This document shows, in pieces, positions 25,687 to 37,512 of a stretch of DNA of 64,000 nucleotides. Below the pieces are notes generated by a model. That model searched no databases. It was not told where the DNA came from and worked only from the letters and a program-made list of their open reading frames with translations. Positions within the stretch are counted from its first letter, which is position 1. Each line of letters starts with the position of its first letter. The position numbers were made by a program, and so were the translations under genes. Origin of the DNA: Gossypium raimondii (lineage: Eukaryota > Streptophyta > Magnoliopsida > Malvales > Malvaceae); the NCBI RefSeq assembly GCF_025698545.1, contig NC_068569.1:6014001-6078000 (forward strand), read 5' to 3'.

Positions 25687-28600
25687 TTAACCCCGCTTTA
25701 CGGGCCTCTGAACATACGATTTGTTGGGATCCTCTGTCTTCAGTTTCGGGGGACGAAGTTCTCCTTTCTTCGACTGTAAACATACATACAAACCCATCAA
25801 TCTTTTTCCTTTTTTAAATTAGCAATGACTCCACAAAATCCCTGACTTCACCAATATTATATAACCTTTACCTTTTTCCCTGACTTCATAAAATCCCTCC
25901 AACTTGAAACCTGACCAATACATGAAAAAACCCATAATTTAAAAGACTGGACTGCAAGATATCATATCACAAAAGCTGTTCAACTATCCAAGAACCGTAA
26001 GTGTAAAGTCATCAGCTAAGGTAGTCAACTTATAAAAATAAAGCCGGAGAAAACATACTCGCTGTTCCCTTGTTCCTTCCCACTGCTCCTCATGTTCACG
26101 CTTCCGTTTCCACATCTCCTTTTGCTCTTCTTCATCCTTCTTTAGTCGACCTTCTTCTTCAGATATCTGAAGATGAAATAAGAACAGATGATTTAACTCA
26201 TCATAGTAATAGTAAAGCCTGAGCAAGAACAACTAAAGAATGCAAAGGATATTAACAGAACCCAACATACCCTCATTGCCATTTTTCTCCGCCGCCATTC
26301 CTGCTCGGTCAATAACTCTTTAACCTTCAATTTCAACTCCTGCTGGAACTCCCCTGATTGTTCATATTCTAGTTCAGATTTTCCCTGCAAATAAACAGAC
26401 TAGCTTAGTCTCTTGCCATAAAAATCTAGAGGAATTGGATGGGACAGGTCAGCATTAAACATCAAATTTCATAGGAAGGTAATATCAGACATAGAAAAGC
26501 AACAAGAATGTTTATCACAAATATTATTTTAAAGCATACAAAAACAGATATTCAATCAAGGCTGCATATTGACAGAAAATTGAGCCTCCATTACTTCCTC
26601 TAAGCATGAAAGCTAAAACTCTAATTACACCAAATCGGTCTATGTGAAACTTATAAGGAAAATATATTAAGGACATACCTCGTCAACTAATGACTTTAGT
26701 TTGGAAGCTGTGTCTTTCTTTAACTGCTTCTTCCTCTTAGCTCTAAGTTCTTCTGCACATTGCACCAAATGAAACATGAGAACTTATTTCAGTTACCGAA
26801 GGTTTTAGATTTATTTTGTTTATTCATGCAAGAGAGGAAAAAAGAAAAAGAGACAAAGCTCAATTTAAAAAGATCAAATCAAACAGACGCACATTATGAT
26901 AGCACATCGCCAATTATAATCATACTGATCTATAAACTGACAAGTTTACTAGTTATTCATCGAACGAACTGAACATAACAAAAACAGAGAAGTCAACTAA
27001 AGAAAAGTGAAAACTACATGCCATTGGGAATAAGATTCCAAACAAAAGTTTCTGATTTTTGAATAAAATTTCAAGTAACAATGCTATGCAAATAGATAAG
27101 GCCTCCTCAGAAAGTTAATAAAATTTATGCATTACCTTTTGCAGCAGTAACTTGGCTAAGAATATAATCCCTTTCTTGTTGATCAAGCAATTGTTGTTGG
27201 GCTTTTGCTAGTGCTGCTCACAAGTAAAAAACCCAGTGTAGTTAAGACAATCTAACATAAACATTTCCAGTAATTGTAAAATAAATACAGATGCATCACA
27301 GAATGATGAAAACAACTTATCCTTAATATTTCTCCACTCACGCCATGGATAAACAGACAAGAAATATAAGTATGTAGAAGCAGGGCATTACATCCTAACA
27401 TTTTATGTGAAAGTAGTGGTGCAAAGGCATTATTAATCTTACTGCAACTAAGTTGCAATTCTAGTGTTATTAAATGCTGACATCTGGTGTTATTAGGGCT
27501 GAAATGGATTCAACTTTTTGCAAATGAATATGGTGATAAAATTAGATGGAAAGTAGGACTACAGAGCTAAAATAGAGAGAAGAATTCTGAATCTTCTCAA
27601 TTCTTTATCTAGTTTTATGCTGTTCTTTTTCATATTCAACACAAACACACATCATCATTGTTTTCCTTCTTCCATCAATCATTCATCCTAAATTTCATAT
27701 CATTGTAAACAAACAACATAATAGTCGGTGCCTAGCTCAAGGCGCAATAACTCAACCAATTTAAAATTCATCAAGATGACTTGCACATTTGATGCTGCTT
27801 ATCATTATAGGTTCTTATAGTTGAGGGACCATCAAAAGAGCAGATGCAGTCAGAAAACATTAGATATTTAATCAGCACAAGGAATAGACAACAACAACAG
27901 CAACAATAGTAAAATTTAATTAATCTGATAATGTTCTATTTAAAGTTAACCTAATAAGGAAGCCTTTCCAGATGTGAGAAAAACATTATCTACTAACCTA
28001 ATAAGGAATAGACAACAACAACAGCAACAATAATCAAATTTAATTAATCTGATAATGTTCTATTTAAAGTTAACCTAACAAGGAAGCCTTTCCAGATGTG
28101 AGAAAAACATTATCTACTAACCTCCAAAAGCCTCTTTTGCTTGTGGATGCTTGCATTTATCAGGGTGGACCATTAATGATAACTACATACATTTAGCATG
28201 AAATATATCAATAACTATCCAAGTTAAAGAATCACCAACAGCTGAGGAAATGGCCATGGAAGAAGATCACCTTACGATACTGTTTTTTGACATCATCTAG
28301 TGATGAATCAAATGGCAGCTTCAAAAACTCAAACGGATTTAACTTGAAGCATGAAAGGATCCTACAATTTCCAGAGAGCATTTAAATGTGCCAAAAGTTA
28401 ATCAAGACATTATGAAGAAAATAGCTCATCAACAATGAACAGAAACGTCACTGTTTGCTAGAAGCAAAGCAAATTAGTCGGAGCACAACATAAAACAAAA
28501 GGAAAAGCATAACAAGGATAAATTAATAATTGATGGCCAGGTAGCTTTCTCATGTACACTAACACCACTTTGGTATTGGAAAAAGGATCAGAAAAAATAG

Positions 28601-29928
28601 CATCTCTCATGGATTAAGATAGTTCTTTCAAATAAAAAAGGCATCCAAATAATGTCAAACAATAAAGTCATTAAGTAAAAATGTAAATCATTAATACAAG
28701 AACTTCCCAAATTCTGGGGAAGCAATGAATATAACCAAGCATCCATCTATGCATAACAGACAAAAAGTTATAGCAGTTGCCTCAATGATCCAAATCAATC
28801 ACTATATTTGAAGCAAAAGCTAAATCAAAGATCACTAATTCAGAAAGAGGGAGAGGGTCAGAGGGAGCAGCTATATTGCTACAACTCTATCTTATTTTTT
28901 CTTTTTTTCCCAAAAAGATCCATTTTGGCCACATATCTGACACCTCAAACTGGGTCTGGATACGGGAAATGACCCTTCAAACATAGCAACAAGCCTTGGC
29001 AAAACTGAAAGCAGCTCGGCTCTGGCATATATTCAACTTGCATGCCTATATGTATATGGAAGGAAAGAATGATGTATCTATCGCATCTCTGGTTATCACA
29101 CCAAAGGTACAAGGGGATTAGAAGAAAATTAGTGCTTTACATTTGACTAAAACACTAAACATCTAAACTTATGTCAAAGTGCCCCAATTTCATGTTACTA
29201 GACAGCTTAAATTATTGTAAGTGCGTCCAAATTCCCTACAGCTTGATGCTCTTGCGCTTATGCTAATAGTAGACCGGTTATACTCGTACTGAATGCACCA
29301 ATGCACTCTTATAGAATATCATTGTATTTAGGGGTTTCACCATCTTAGATATTACTTGCATGACTATGATCTTGAAGACATTTATCAATATCAAGTTCTC
29401 ATACAAAACAGCAAAAAGAAAAATGTAATCTAGAATTAATAAACAGCTACGAAGAATACCCATAAAATTAAACGAATAATTGAGCTACAAGTTTTACACA
29501 AATATTTCTTAACTAATCAAATTGTTACAGCTATAAAAATCAAACTTAAAAAGCTACCCAATTCATCGAATGGTGAAGTACGTTATTTGAGCTCAAATTT
29601 TACAGAAAGAAAGCAACAGTAGAAATTATATAAAAAAATTGAAAACCTTCACCGAATTCATATTTGATGCATATATAACAGAATGAACCCTAATAGCTGA
29701 GACTCCAATAAAACTAAAATAACTAAACAAAAAAAGAAAAGCCACAATCCCATGCATAAGAACAAATTAACGGGAGAAAAAAAAGGATAAATTATTAAAA
29801 TCAAAGGAAAGAAGAATAAAGAAGATAGAAAACCTGACGACTTCGTTGTCTCTTTCGACTTCGCTGACTTCAGCGAAGAATTCTTTGAGAAGCAAATCCT
29901 CATCAACGCTGCTGTTGCTCTCTCCCAT
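25687..29928 (-). CDS. DNAJC8: J-domain protein of the DNAJC8 (SPF31) type
   Basis: Nine exons on the minus strand, in transcript order 29928-29834, 28361-28271, 28182-28122, 27213-27136, 26752-26679, 26384-26271, 26166-26059, 25910-25872, 25773-25687; 747 nt, 248 residues, all GT..AG with matching phases. ATG at 29928 (MGESNSSVDEDLLLKEFF). J domain about residues 39-92 with LNPFEFLKLP, KKQYRKLSLMV and the Hsp70-activating HPD at 68-70, followed by DKCKHPQAKEAF. Then a long charged helical region rich in Lys/Glu (about 95-215) and a conserved basic end with VSSWRDFMK, RPPKLKTEDPNKSY and VQRPVKRG. The size matches human DNAJC8 (253 aa), a nuclear protein found with spliceosomal components; plant role is inferred from that. 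Intron 3 carries a tandem duplication (27881-28128). Confidence 0.94.
27881..28128 (-). repeat. 124-bp tandem duplication copying the DNAJC8 exon-3 donor
   Basis: Copies 27881-28004 and 28005-28128 start GGAATAGACAACAACAACAG and differ at only about three positions before the last few bases, so the event is recent. The 28005-28128 copy crosses the true exon 3/intron boundary; the other copy therefore contains a second identical donor context (minus strand AGGTTAGTAGATAATG) inside the intron. Confidence 0.9.
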
Positions 29929-31777
29929 CGCTGATTTCTTGTTTCTTTGTGTATTTTCCACAGATTGATTCTCTATTCGACGGCTATTTTCGCAGGCCTG
30001 CCTTCTTCTGCCTTCGCGTTCCAGAGGCGAAGAAGAAGCAATAGCACGGAATCGGGCCGACTTGTTGGTTCTAGTCTATCTCTCACTTCGGGCCATGGAT
30101 CCAAGTCGGTTCAAGAGTCCATTGACTGGGCTACCAGATCAGGTTGGTGATATAATATGTCCAAAGATTGGGTTATCTATCCTGCACGTCTAATTCAACC
30201 CAAATTTTCTTAAAATTTCGACTCCACCTTCTCCATGAATTAAATATAATAGAATATATCTCCAATATGGCATCTATAATACATATTATATTTGATTTAA
30301 TAATTATAATTATATCGATTGAATTATTGTAACAACGAAACATACATTATTTTTCGATTTAAATTTTTGAGTTATATGTAATTTAGGAATTATATAAATA
30401 ATAATTATTATTATTTACATCATACAATTAATATAGAATATATAAATATATATGACATAACATGCAGAACGCAGTTAATGACTTTTTTTTTAGACTTTAC
30501 AAGTATGAATGTAATGCAATCATAGGATAAGTGCATGCCCAACTTGTTACAAAATAGAATCAAACCAGTATAAAGTACAAACGGATTAAGAACGGTAATC
30601 CGAACAACACGTAGAACTTGAAACTCAGTACTCAAATATCTAGAATTTTATTTTTACCGACGTGCTAAAGCTTCACAATTCATTCAATACAAATACAGAT
30701 GTGATAAATTATTCAATAATTACAATGAAAATTATTCTTATAAACTTGGTCTTAACTAGAATAAAGATTAATTGGTATCTTTTTAAACAATATTAGGATA
30801 GAGAATAGAGATCACACGATTTGAAACTGTATGGATAAGAATTTTGATCAAGTTTAAAAAACAATTTATCAATTTAATATTATTAAAGTTTATTATGGAA
30901 ATTAAATACAAATGAAAGGGCTTCTTTCAGTTGATTGTCCATGTTTTGATACCCACAAAAATAAAGTTTTAAACAATTAAATTAGTGCTACCAAATATGT
31001 AATAAATTGTTGAAGTAAAAATATCCATCAAACTCAACAAGCTCATGTATATGGGTTTGCTGAATTGATGATTAAAACATATTTAAATATTTTATTTATT
31101 TTATTAAATCAAAACAATTTATAAATAACTATATATCCTAAACTCAGATAGGCATACATACTACTAGATCGTACAACTTAAAATTAGATGATTTACTCAG
31201 TGTTTTAGTTTTATTTTTATAAAAAAAGACAAAGAAAACCGTACAAATTTACTTTTAGTATATCAATGACGAGTATAAATGTAAGTAATTTTATATGTTT
31301 TTCCAATTTGACTGACATTTAAATAAATTGATTGTTGTTGTGCATGTAAAATTTTAATTAGTTTTTTTATAAATTGATTATTAGTAAATTTTATTTAATT
31401 TTAATTGGTCTTATGATCATATTATGTGGATTAAGAAACATGATCTTTTATAAATAATCTATTGCTGAAATTTTAACCCTAAAGAAATGTTTACAAATTC
31501 TAATTTTATTTAAAGTTATCGTGCAAAAGTTATAAAATAAGTAAATAAATACAAATTATATAACAATATTTCATCATTTTCTCTTTCCCTTTTCTTGATT
31601 TTTTATTGGAAATTTGACTACACAATCACAATCACCCTCAAGGAGTGAAAGTGGAAAAACTAGGAAGGAGAGAAAAAAAAAAACAGATAGGTTAATAATA
31701 GTAAGCAATGACAATAAATATAAGCACAAATTTCAAGGAATTTGATGTTTTTGGGGATGGTATTTTGATGATTGGCA
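29929..31777. other. DNAJC8 upstream region and AT-rich spacer
   Basis: 29929-30130 is GC-richer and should hold the DNAJC8 leader and core promoter (minus strand). 30150-31700 is very AT-rich with no gene I can support. The bases just below 31778 should be the FAF-like 3'UTR. Confidence 0.45.
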
Positions 31778-33235
31778 TCAGGAGGTGGCAATGCAATAGG
31801 TATCCCAGAGTAGAAGAGACCTTGTTTCTCTGCATCCTTTTAGCAAAGGAACAAAGTAATCACCATTGTTGCCCCTCAAAACCAGCAATTGTTGTTGATC
31901 CTTAGCTGTTTGATTCTGGGAGAGAATAAGATGGCTGTCGCTATTGTCATTGAGTGCTAGTGGCGCAAGGATGGCTGCCTTTGGCGACATGGGTTGATTG
32001 GGTCGATTCCAATAGTACTCATATGAATTGAATGACGCCGCTGTTGTTGTTGATGATGATGGTGGTGGCGGTGGTGATGGTATCAGCCTAGCCATTCGAG
32101 GCCGCGGTGACGGTGACTGTAGTGGCGGCGGAGTGCTTGGCTCAACTTTCTCCTCTTCTTCTTCTCCAAATTTAACTATTTCATCAAAAGTTTCAGGCCA
32201 TGTCGGGTTCCTGTTTGCTAACCATATGGGCTTGTTCATCATTACAGCTAACCTATGGACATTCATTGCTCCGCTCGAAAGTTTATTAGCCTTCTCCATC
32301 TCGCAACCTCGATCTCCTTCTTCTTCTTCATCGATGATGTCCATTTGATCAGTTCCTTTCTCTTCATCTCCAAAGCTTTCAAACTCTTCCACTTCCTCTG
32401 CTTCTTCGATCATCATCACTTCATTCATGGCAAGAGTGAGGACTAGGCGACCATCTTGGCGTTGAGCGAGGAAGTTTTTCTTCGAAGGCACTGAAACAGC
32501 TTCAAGAACCAACCTGCCATTATCACGATGAGTCTCCATGCGAACTGATGCTCCATCTTTGCGAGAAAGGGAAGGGATTGGTGGAGGAAATGATCCATGG
32601 TGTGGCGCTTTCTTGGCAACCACATCATTGTTATATTTCAGAATCCTTGGCTGATCATCTTCATCATCGTAAGAAGCGAGTTTTTGCTGTCGGAGTCGTT
32701 GATCTTCCTCTTTACGATCTTCGTCCACGTCACCGGTTTCCGACGGAGGATAGGAAGAAAACCCATCGGAGCCAGTCTCGGAACCAAGGCTCTCAGTGCA
32801 TATTTCGAGGCTTTTCTCGCTTAAACAGCTCCCCGATCTTTTTACAAGAGGGTGAATGTAAGGCGGGGGAAGCGATTTGGAGTCGTCTTGAGGTTTGCTT
32901 GAAATGATTGAGGTCCATATATCGAACTGGGCAGGCTTTTCGAGTGCCTTCTTTTCTTGATAATCCTCTTCTTCTGCTTCCTCTGAGGATGAGTCTGCAA
33001 TGGAAACAGGGAGTTCATCGGAAGATGCAATATTGCTCAGTTGAGTGAGCCATTTCTTGGAAGACATATCAGCTGATAAAGTTCTTCTAAGTGAAGAACC
33101 TTTGGTTGGTCTCTGATCGGTATCCGATCCAAGAATTGATACTATGCCTTGCTTCTTAGTGACAGTAGTTGCTTCTTCAGTGATGTTCAAAGCTGAAGAT
33201 AAGCCTATGCTCTTGCTAAGTGGACCAGACATCAT
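31778..33235 (-). CDS. FAF-like (FANTASTIC FOUR-like) protein
   Basis: Single coding exon, 485 residues. The open frame extends to 33313, but 5' of the chosen ATG an intron acceptor (ATATGCAG, + strand complement at 33270-33277) separates it, so MMSGPLSKSIGLSS (ATG 33235) is the start. The FAF core is visible: LPPPYIHPLVKRSG..LSEKSLEICTESLGSETGSD (residues about 122-157) and FPPPIPSLSR..GASVRMETHRDNGRLVLEAV..NFLAQRQDGRLVLTL (216-268). An acidic Glu/Asp tract follows (about 275-325), then a Pro/Ser-rich and low-complexity tail. This matches proteins annotated as 'FAF-like, chloroplastic'; true FAF1-4 are shorter. Known: FAF proteins limit shoot meristem size through the WUS-CLV3 circuit. Whether this larger relative enters plastids is unclear; I see no classic transit peptide. 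Confidence 0.9.
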   Translation of the reverse strand: MMSGPLSKSIGLSSALNITEEATTVTKKQGIVSILGSDTDQRPTKGSSLRRTLSADMSSKKWLTQLSNIASSDELPVSIADSSSEEAEEEDYQEKKALEKPAQFDIWTSIISSKPQDDSKSLPPPYIHPLVKRSGSCLSEKSLEICTESLGSETGSDGFSSYPPSETGDVDEDRKEEDQRLRQQKLASYDDEDDQPRILKYNNDVVAKKAPHHGSFPPPIPSLSRKDGASVRMETHRDNGRLVLEAVSVPSKKNFLAQRQDGRLVLTLAMNEVMMIEEAEEVEEFESFGDEEKGTDQMDIIDEEEEGDRGCEMEKANKLSSGAMNVHRLAVMMNKPIWLANRNPTWPETFDEIVKFGEEEEEKVEPSTPPPLQSPSPRPRMARLIPSPPPPPSSSTTTAASFNSYEYYWNRPNQPMSPKAAILAPLALNDNSDSHLILSQNQTAKDQQQLLVLRGNNGDYFVPLLKGCRETRSLLLWDTYCIATS

Positions 33236-33269
33236 CGTACTAGGCAGATTAATTGTACTAAAATTGTAT

Positions 33270-33350
33270 CTGCATATATTAGAAAAAAAATGAGAGAAAT
33301 ATTCTATAACCAAAACTTAGAAGATAGCTAGAATTTAGATAAGTAACTAC
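33270..33350 (-). other. 5'UTR intron of the FAF-like gene
   Basis: Minus strand donor CACAAAG|GTAGTTAC (exon ends at 33351) and acceptor ATATATGCAG|ATACAATT (exon resumes at 33269). It is 81 bp and AT-rich, a typical short plant intron, and sits 34 nt upstream of the ATG. Confidence 0.7.
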
Positions 33351-33458
33351 CTTTGTGAAGAGATCAAACAACAGCAACAGCGTTCAACCGTGGTCTACAC
33401 AGAAGGAAATGGGTGAGGGGTGGTTTGATGGAAATGAGAGGAGGGGAATTGTGAGGGG

Positions 33459-33467
33459 TATTTATAG
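33459..33467 (-). promoter_or_regulatory. TATA box of the FAF-like gene
   Basis: Minus strand CTATAAATACCCCTC, a near-ideal plant TATA box, lies about 108 nt upstream of the 5'UTR splice donor and about 225 nt (genomic) upstream of the ATG. The downstream stretch is CT-rich, as in plant leaders. Confidence 0.7.
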
Positions 33468-33570
33468 GAAGGCAAAAAGCCTTTGGAATCGTGTCCAATG
33501 GGACCGGCCTTACGCCACCATGAAAATTGAAGTGACTCTTCCTTTGGGCTCAGAAAAGTTTGTGATTTAA

Positions 33571-36500
33571 AGAAATTTAAAATAAAATAAAGCAGAGCCG
33601 ATCATTACTCATTACGCTTAAACAAAATATTAATGGCATTATTCCATTTATAGAATTTTATGTTAAGATCCGGTATACAGAAAAAACAAGCACTCATGCT
33701 CACACAACTACACAAGTAGTCTGCTTAGATTTTTGCCCAATTAATTGACCCTTCATCCTCTGAAAATATCTACCAGTGAATATTTATATAATTAATACTA
33801 GTAAAATCAACTCCATTGATTCGACGGGATTTCTGGGAAACTATGATATATTTTTGTTTAAATCGAATATAAATCCTTATAATTCTCAAAGAAACAAATA
33901 AGTACAGAAACTACGTATTTTAACTCAGTAACATAACATAAAATGTAACGGTAAATTGTATTGAATTAGCAGTGATCACATATACTGTGAAATGAGATTG
34001 TCACATTGAAGTGTCAATCCTAGAGTAAAGAAACGCAATAGCGTATTGGTATCGATGCCTTTCTTCCGCTGAACGTGGCAGAAATTGGAAGGCAAATAGT
34101 GACAAAAAATGGAGCAAGAATACAATGGAAGGAGAGCTGGACACCATTAATCCTGGGCTTGATAGCTGTGTTTTCCAGATCATGAACCTCTCTCCTTTTT
34201 ATTTACTTACTTCAAGGCTCAATACATGTCAGAATAATTCATATGTGGCTACTTCTTTCAAAATGCCAAACAGTTGGATGGTTTAATTGTTTCACAAAAC
34301 TCAAAATTTTCAAGCAGTCCAAATATTCAATACATGAAATTAGATCACCATTTTCTATGAAACATTGATATACACCCAAAGCCCCTTTCTTTTACTGGTT
34401 TCGGAAATGTAACAACACAATATTGAAAGATAATATTTATTATATGGTTGAATATTTTATGCACCATGTACATATACAATCAGAACATAATATATCATTT
34501 AATTTTTTTTAAAATAAATTTACTTACCATTATTAAAAATGATAATAATTGCGTATGAATTATCATTGCATTAAATATAAATTTTTAATTAATTGTATTA
34601 ATTTTTTAAAGATTTTTTTTTCAAGTCATTTGTTTCTTCTTCATTGTTTTTCCTAAATTTGTCCAGCGGTGTAGCCTATAAATTGATTACCACCCGCCTT
34701 TTTCTCCTCCCACCAACTCTCACTTTTTTGTTTTCCTTACTCACTTCATCTTTTCAATTTGCAAATTTGTTATATGAGAATTTTCACTGTTTTCACAAGT
34801 TGTAATGAACAGATGATGTGTTTGTCATCATTAAACCTCCATTGATCACAACAATATCTCTTGAAAAGTGGGTTGATCATAGATACTTGAATGGTGGCTC
34901 TTCAACAGCTTCTTAATCTGTTTTTGTTTCTATTTTAAGAGTATTTCAAAGTAATAAATAATTTTGCGAGTCACTTTGGACCCATGTCATCTTTAAGTGT
35001 TATATGTTTTTTTTCTTTGCTTAATAAGTTTTTACTTTTGAAAGTTTTTGTCTTGGTTAGTACAAGTTTCTTACTTTTATTTATACATGCAGTTTTACTT
35101 TTGGAAGTGATTTTAGGGACGGTTTTGTCATCATCCTCTACAAATTGGTGGATGCTCGGTTATGTTGTCAATTTTGCCCGCCGCTTGAGACCATCTAGGG
35201 CTAATTTTCTTATTATGTTAAGTGCTTACAATCACTCTAAATATGTCACGTTTGAGTTGTGACAATGTCAGTTGTCAACATGTCATAATGTTCTATTAGT
35301 GTTGAGGCTGAAGTCTTTACCGTGTTGATGGAGCTAATCATTAGTGACTAGTGTTTGTTATTTATTTCTTTTTTCCGACCTGTATATCCTATTCATAAAA
35401 TGAATTAATAAATTCCACCATTAAAAATATGAATTTTTATTAAACATATTATTATTTATAAAAAAGAAAGAAAGAAAAAAGAGATGATAAATATATCCAC
35501 TATCGTACTAAATCCGTGTGATTGGGTTGGGGTGGGGGTGAAAATGGCTTAAAAAGAAGCGGAGGAATCACTTTCATAGGCCAACACGATTGGGCGGCCA
35601 TAAACTCATCCTTCTCATAAACCCTAAGTGATAGAGATTCTATCCATCCATCATCTTATTATTATTTTTTAAATTATCGTTTTTATAAAGAATATCTTTA
35701 AGCTTTATATTCACATATTTTTTTAAAAATAAATACTAAATAAACAAATAATGAAGAATAATGTATGTGGAAACAACTTAAGGTGTCACGTCTGGATTTT
35801 GGGACCCTTTTTTTTTATTTTTGCTTTGCTTAATTTGTCCTTTTTCCTCTTTGTTATTATTCATTTTTATTTTTTTTTTGACAAAGTCATGAAGATTATA
35901 CGTATATGAAAGAAGTGGCCAATACGAAGCATCAGCGATCATATATAATTATATAGACGCCAAAAGTTGATGATGTTGATAATAAGTGTCAATTAAAGCA
36001 CATCTAAAATTTATGGATGATGTTATTAGGAATTTTTTATCCACATTTCTTAAATTTAATCGATATATCATTTATACAAATATCTTTTTTATTAAATGTT
36101 CTATCAAAACATTTGATTACTTCATTTATGATTTTTAATATGCTAAATAAAAATATTATTATACGTAATAATTACTCTATCAGCAAGGACGTAGCCAGCA
36201 CAGGCCAGACTCGAGCCTCTCTTAAAATGGAAAATTTTTTATTTAAACTTATTAAAATTTTTAAATTTTTAAATTAGTAAAGTTTGAATTGCACTTTGCT
36301 CCCTATTTTGTAAAACTTAAATAAATAACATCATATTAACAAGACTAAAATTATGAAATAATGAATTTTCAAAATAGATTTACTATTATCAAATAAAACA
36401 ATTATACTCAATGCTTAATTTTTACTATTATATCAAACAATTTTACAATATAAATTTAGTAATTATAAAATTCAATCCTTAATTTTTCAACACTTAATTT

Positions 36501-37023
36501 TTAGTTTATTAAACACGCTCGTATTATATATTATAAGAGAAATTTGAAACAAATAGTTAAGTATTTTAAGTTGATAATTTTCAATTCAATTCACTTGGAA
36601 TTTTTAATTAAAATAAACTTAAAATATATTAGTTTATTATTTTAAATAAATGTTTTATATTATGATTATTAGAGTATAAAATAAAAATAATGTAAAATAA
36701 AGACAAAATAAATGTTTTAATAAAATTCGTACTATTTATCTTCTTCTTTTTTCAAATAAAACAAAACTATAATTTAATTATTAAGGGCTTTCAAAAAGGA
36801 GCAAATGTGGTGCATGACTGCATTCGTATTTACAGTTATTTATTTAATCACGTTACAATTTTATATTTATATCAATTTTAAAATATCAATAGTTGTTGTT
36901 GTTTAGTGTATTTATATAACGTTAATATTTTTTTTGTGCTCATGTAATTATTATATCCTATTCAACTAATGAAGTCTTAAGATGTAGCAAAGGTGGAAGA
37001 TTTGAGACTCCAAACGTTCAATT
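33571..37023. other. AT-rich intergenic region without a recognised gene
   Basis: Frames at 34001-34183 (minus), 34984-35262 (plus) and 36017-36277 (plus) show no domain, and their composition follows the local AT bias. 34660-34760 and 35120-35240 are somewhat GC-richer but I recognise nothing. 36185-36225 has a phrase (AAGGACGTAGCCAGCACAGG) reminiscent of transposon debris. Confidence 0.5.
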
Positions 37024-37041
37024 AATAGATTACAATTCTTT

Positions 37042-37494
37042 GATGTCCCCATGGTTGACAACAAAACAGGAATTGAGTTATTATTTAGGATAGTGATGGT
37101 TTCGTTTTCTGTGGAGAGTTATAAGGAGATCATATGAACATTGAGTGAGTGGAATTAAGTACGTTGATTAAAGGCATCACTTTGGCCCGCTCGTTTAACT
37201 TCGATAAGATCATCTTTCAGTTGGATTGTGCGAGCCTAGTAGTCAACTATTTTTGGAAACACTATGAGGACATTAAAATATTGGGCCATTGGATCAAAGA
37301 AGTTAGAGGCATGTTTGAGCTCTTCGTCGAAGCCGATGTTAGCAATAAAGTGGCAGATAATCTTTGTAATCTTGCCTTAAATAACCAGTATAACTTATCT
37401 TTCGGTATGAAGTATTCAAGCAATATCCATAATTGTGTAATTTTTTATTCATTTTAATTGAGGTAGTAACCTTCGGCCATTTCTATAAAAAATA
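37042..37494 (+). mobile_element. 5'-truncated LINE (L1-like) insertion with 18-bp target duplication
   Basis: AATAGATTACAATTCTTT occurs at 37024-37041 and again at 37495-37512, exactly flanking 453 bases. The insert ends with CCTTCGGCCATTTCTATAAAAAATAAA, an A-rich tail, and encodes an RNase H-like fragment in the same sense. Long target duplication, A-rich 3' end and heavy 5' truncation are the signature of target-primed reverse transcription. Confidence 0.85.
37149..37457 (+). pseudogene. LINE ORF2 RNase H-domain remnant
   Basis: Reads ELSTLIKGITLARSFNFDKI, then IFQLDCASLVVNYF and, near the end, SNKVADNLCNLAL. This is the layout of the plant LINE-type RNase H (RVT_3-like) domain: the E..AL.KGL.LA helix, the D-C/S strand, and the VAD..A end. 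Upstream sequence resembles the start of the domain but is broken by stop codons (for example TAA just after GAGAGTTA at about 37120), so the fragment is dead. The ATG used is internal to the old frame, so there is no reason to expect expression. Confidence 0.75.
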
Positions 37495-37512
37495 AATAGA
37501 TTACAATTCTTT

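Noticed and set aside
34001..34183. Small minus-strand frame with hydrophobic middle
   Set aside because: 60 codons in AT-rich DNA with no conserved motif or gene context; not distinguishable from chance.
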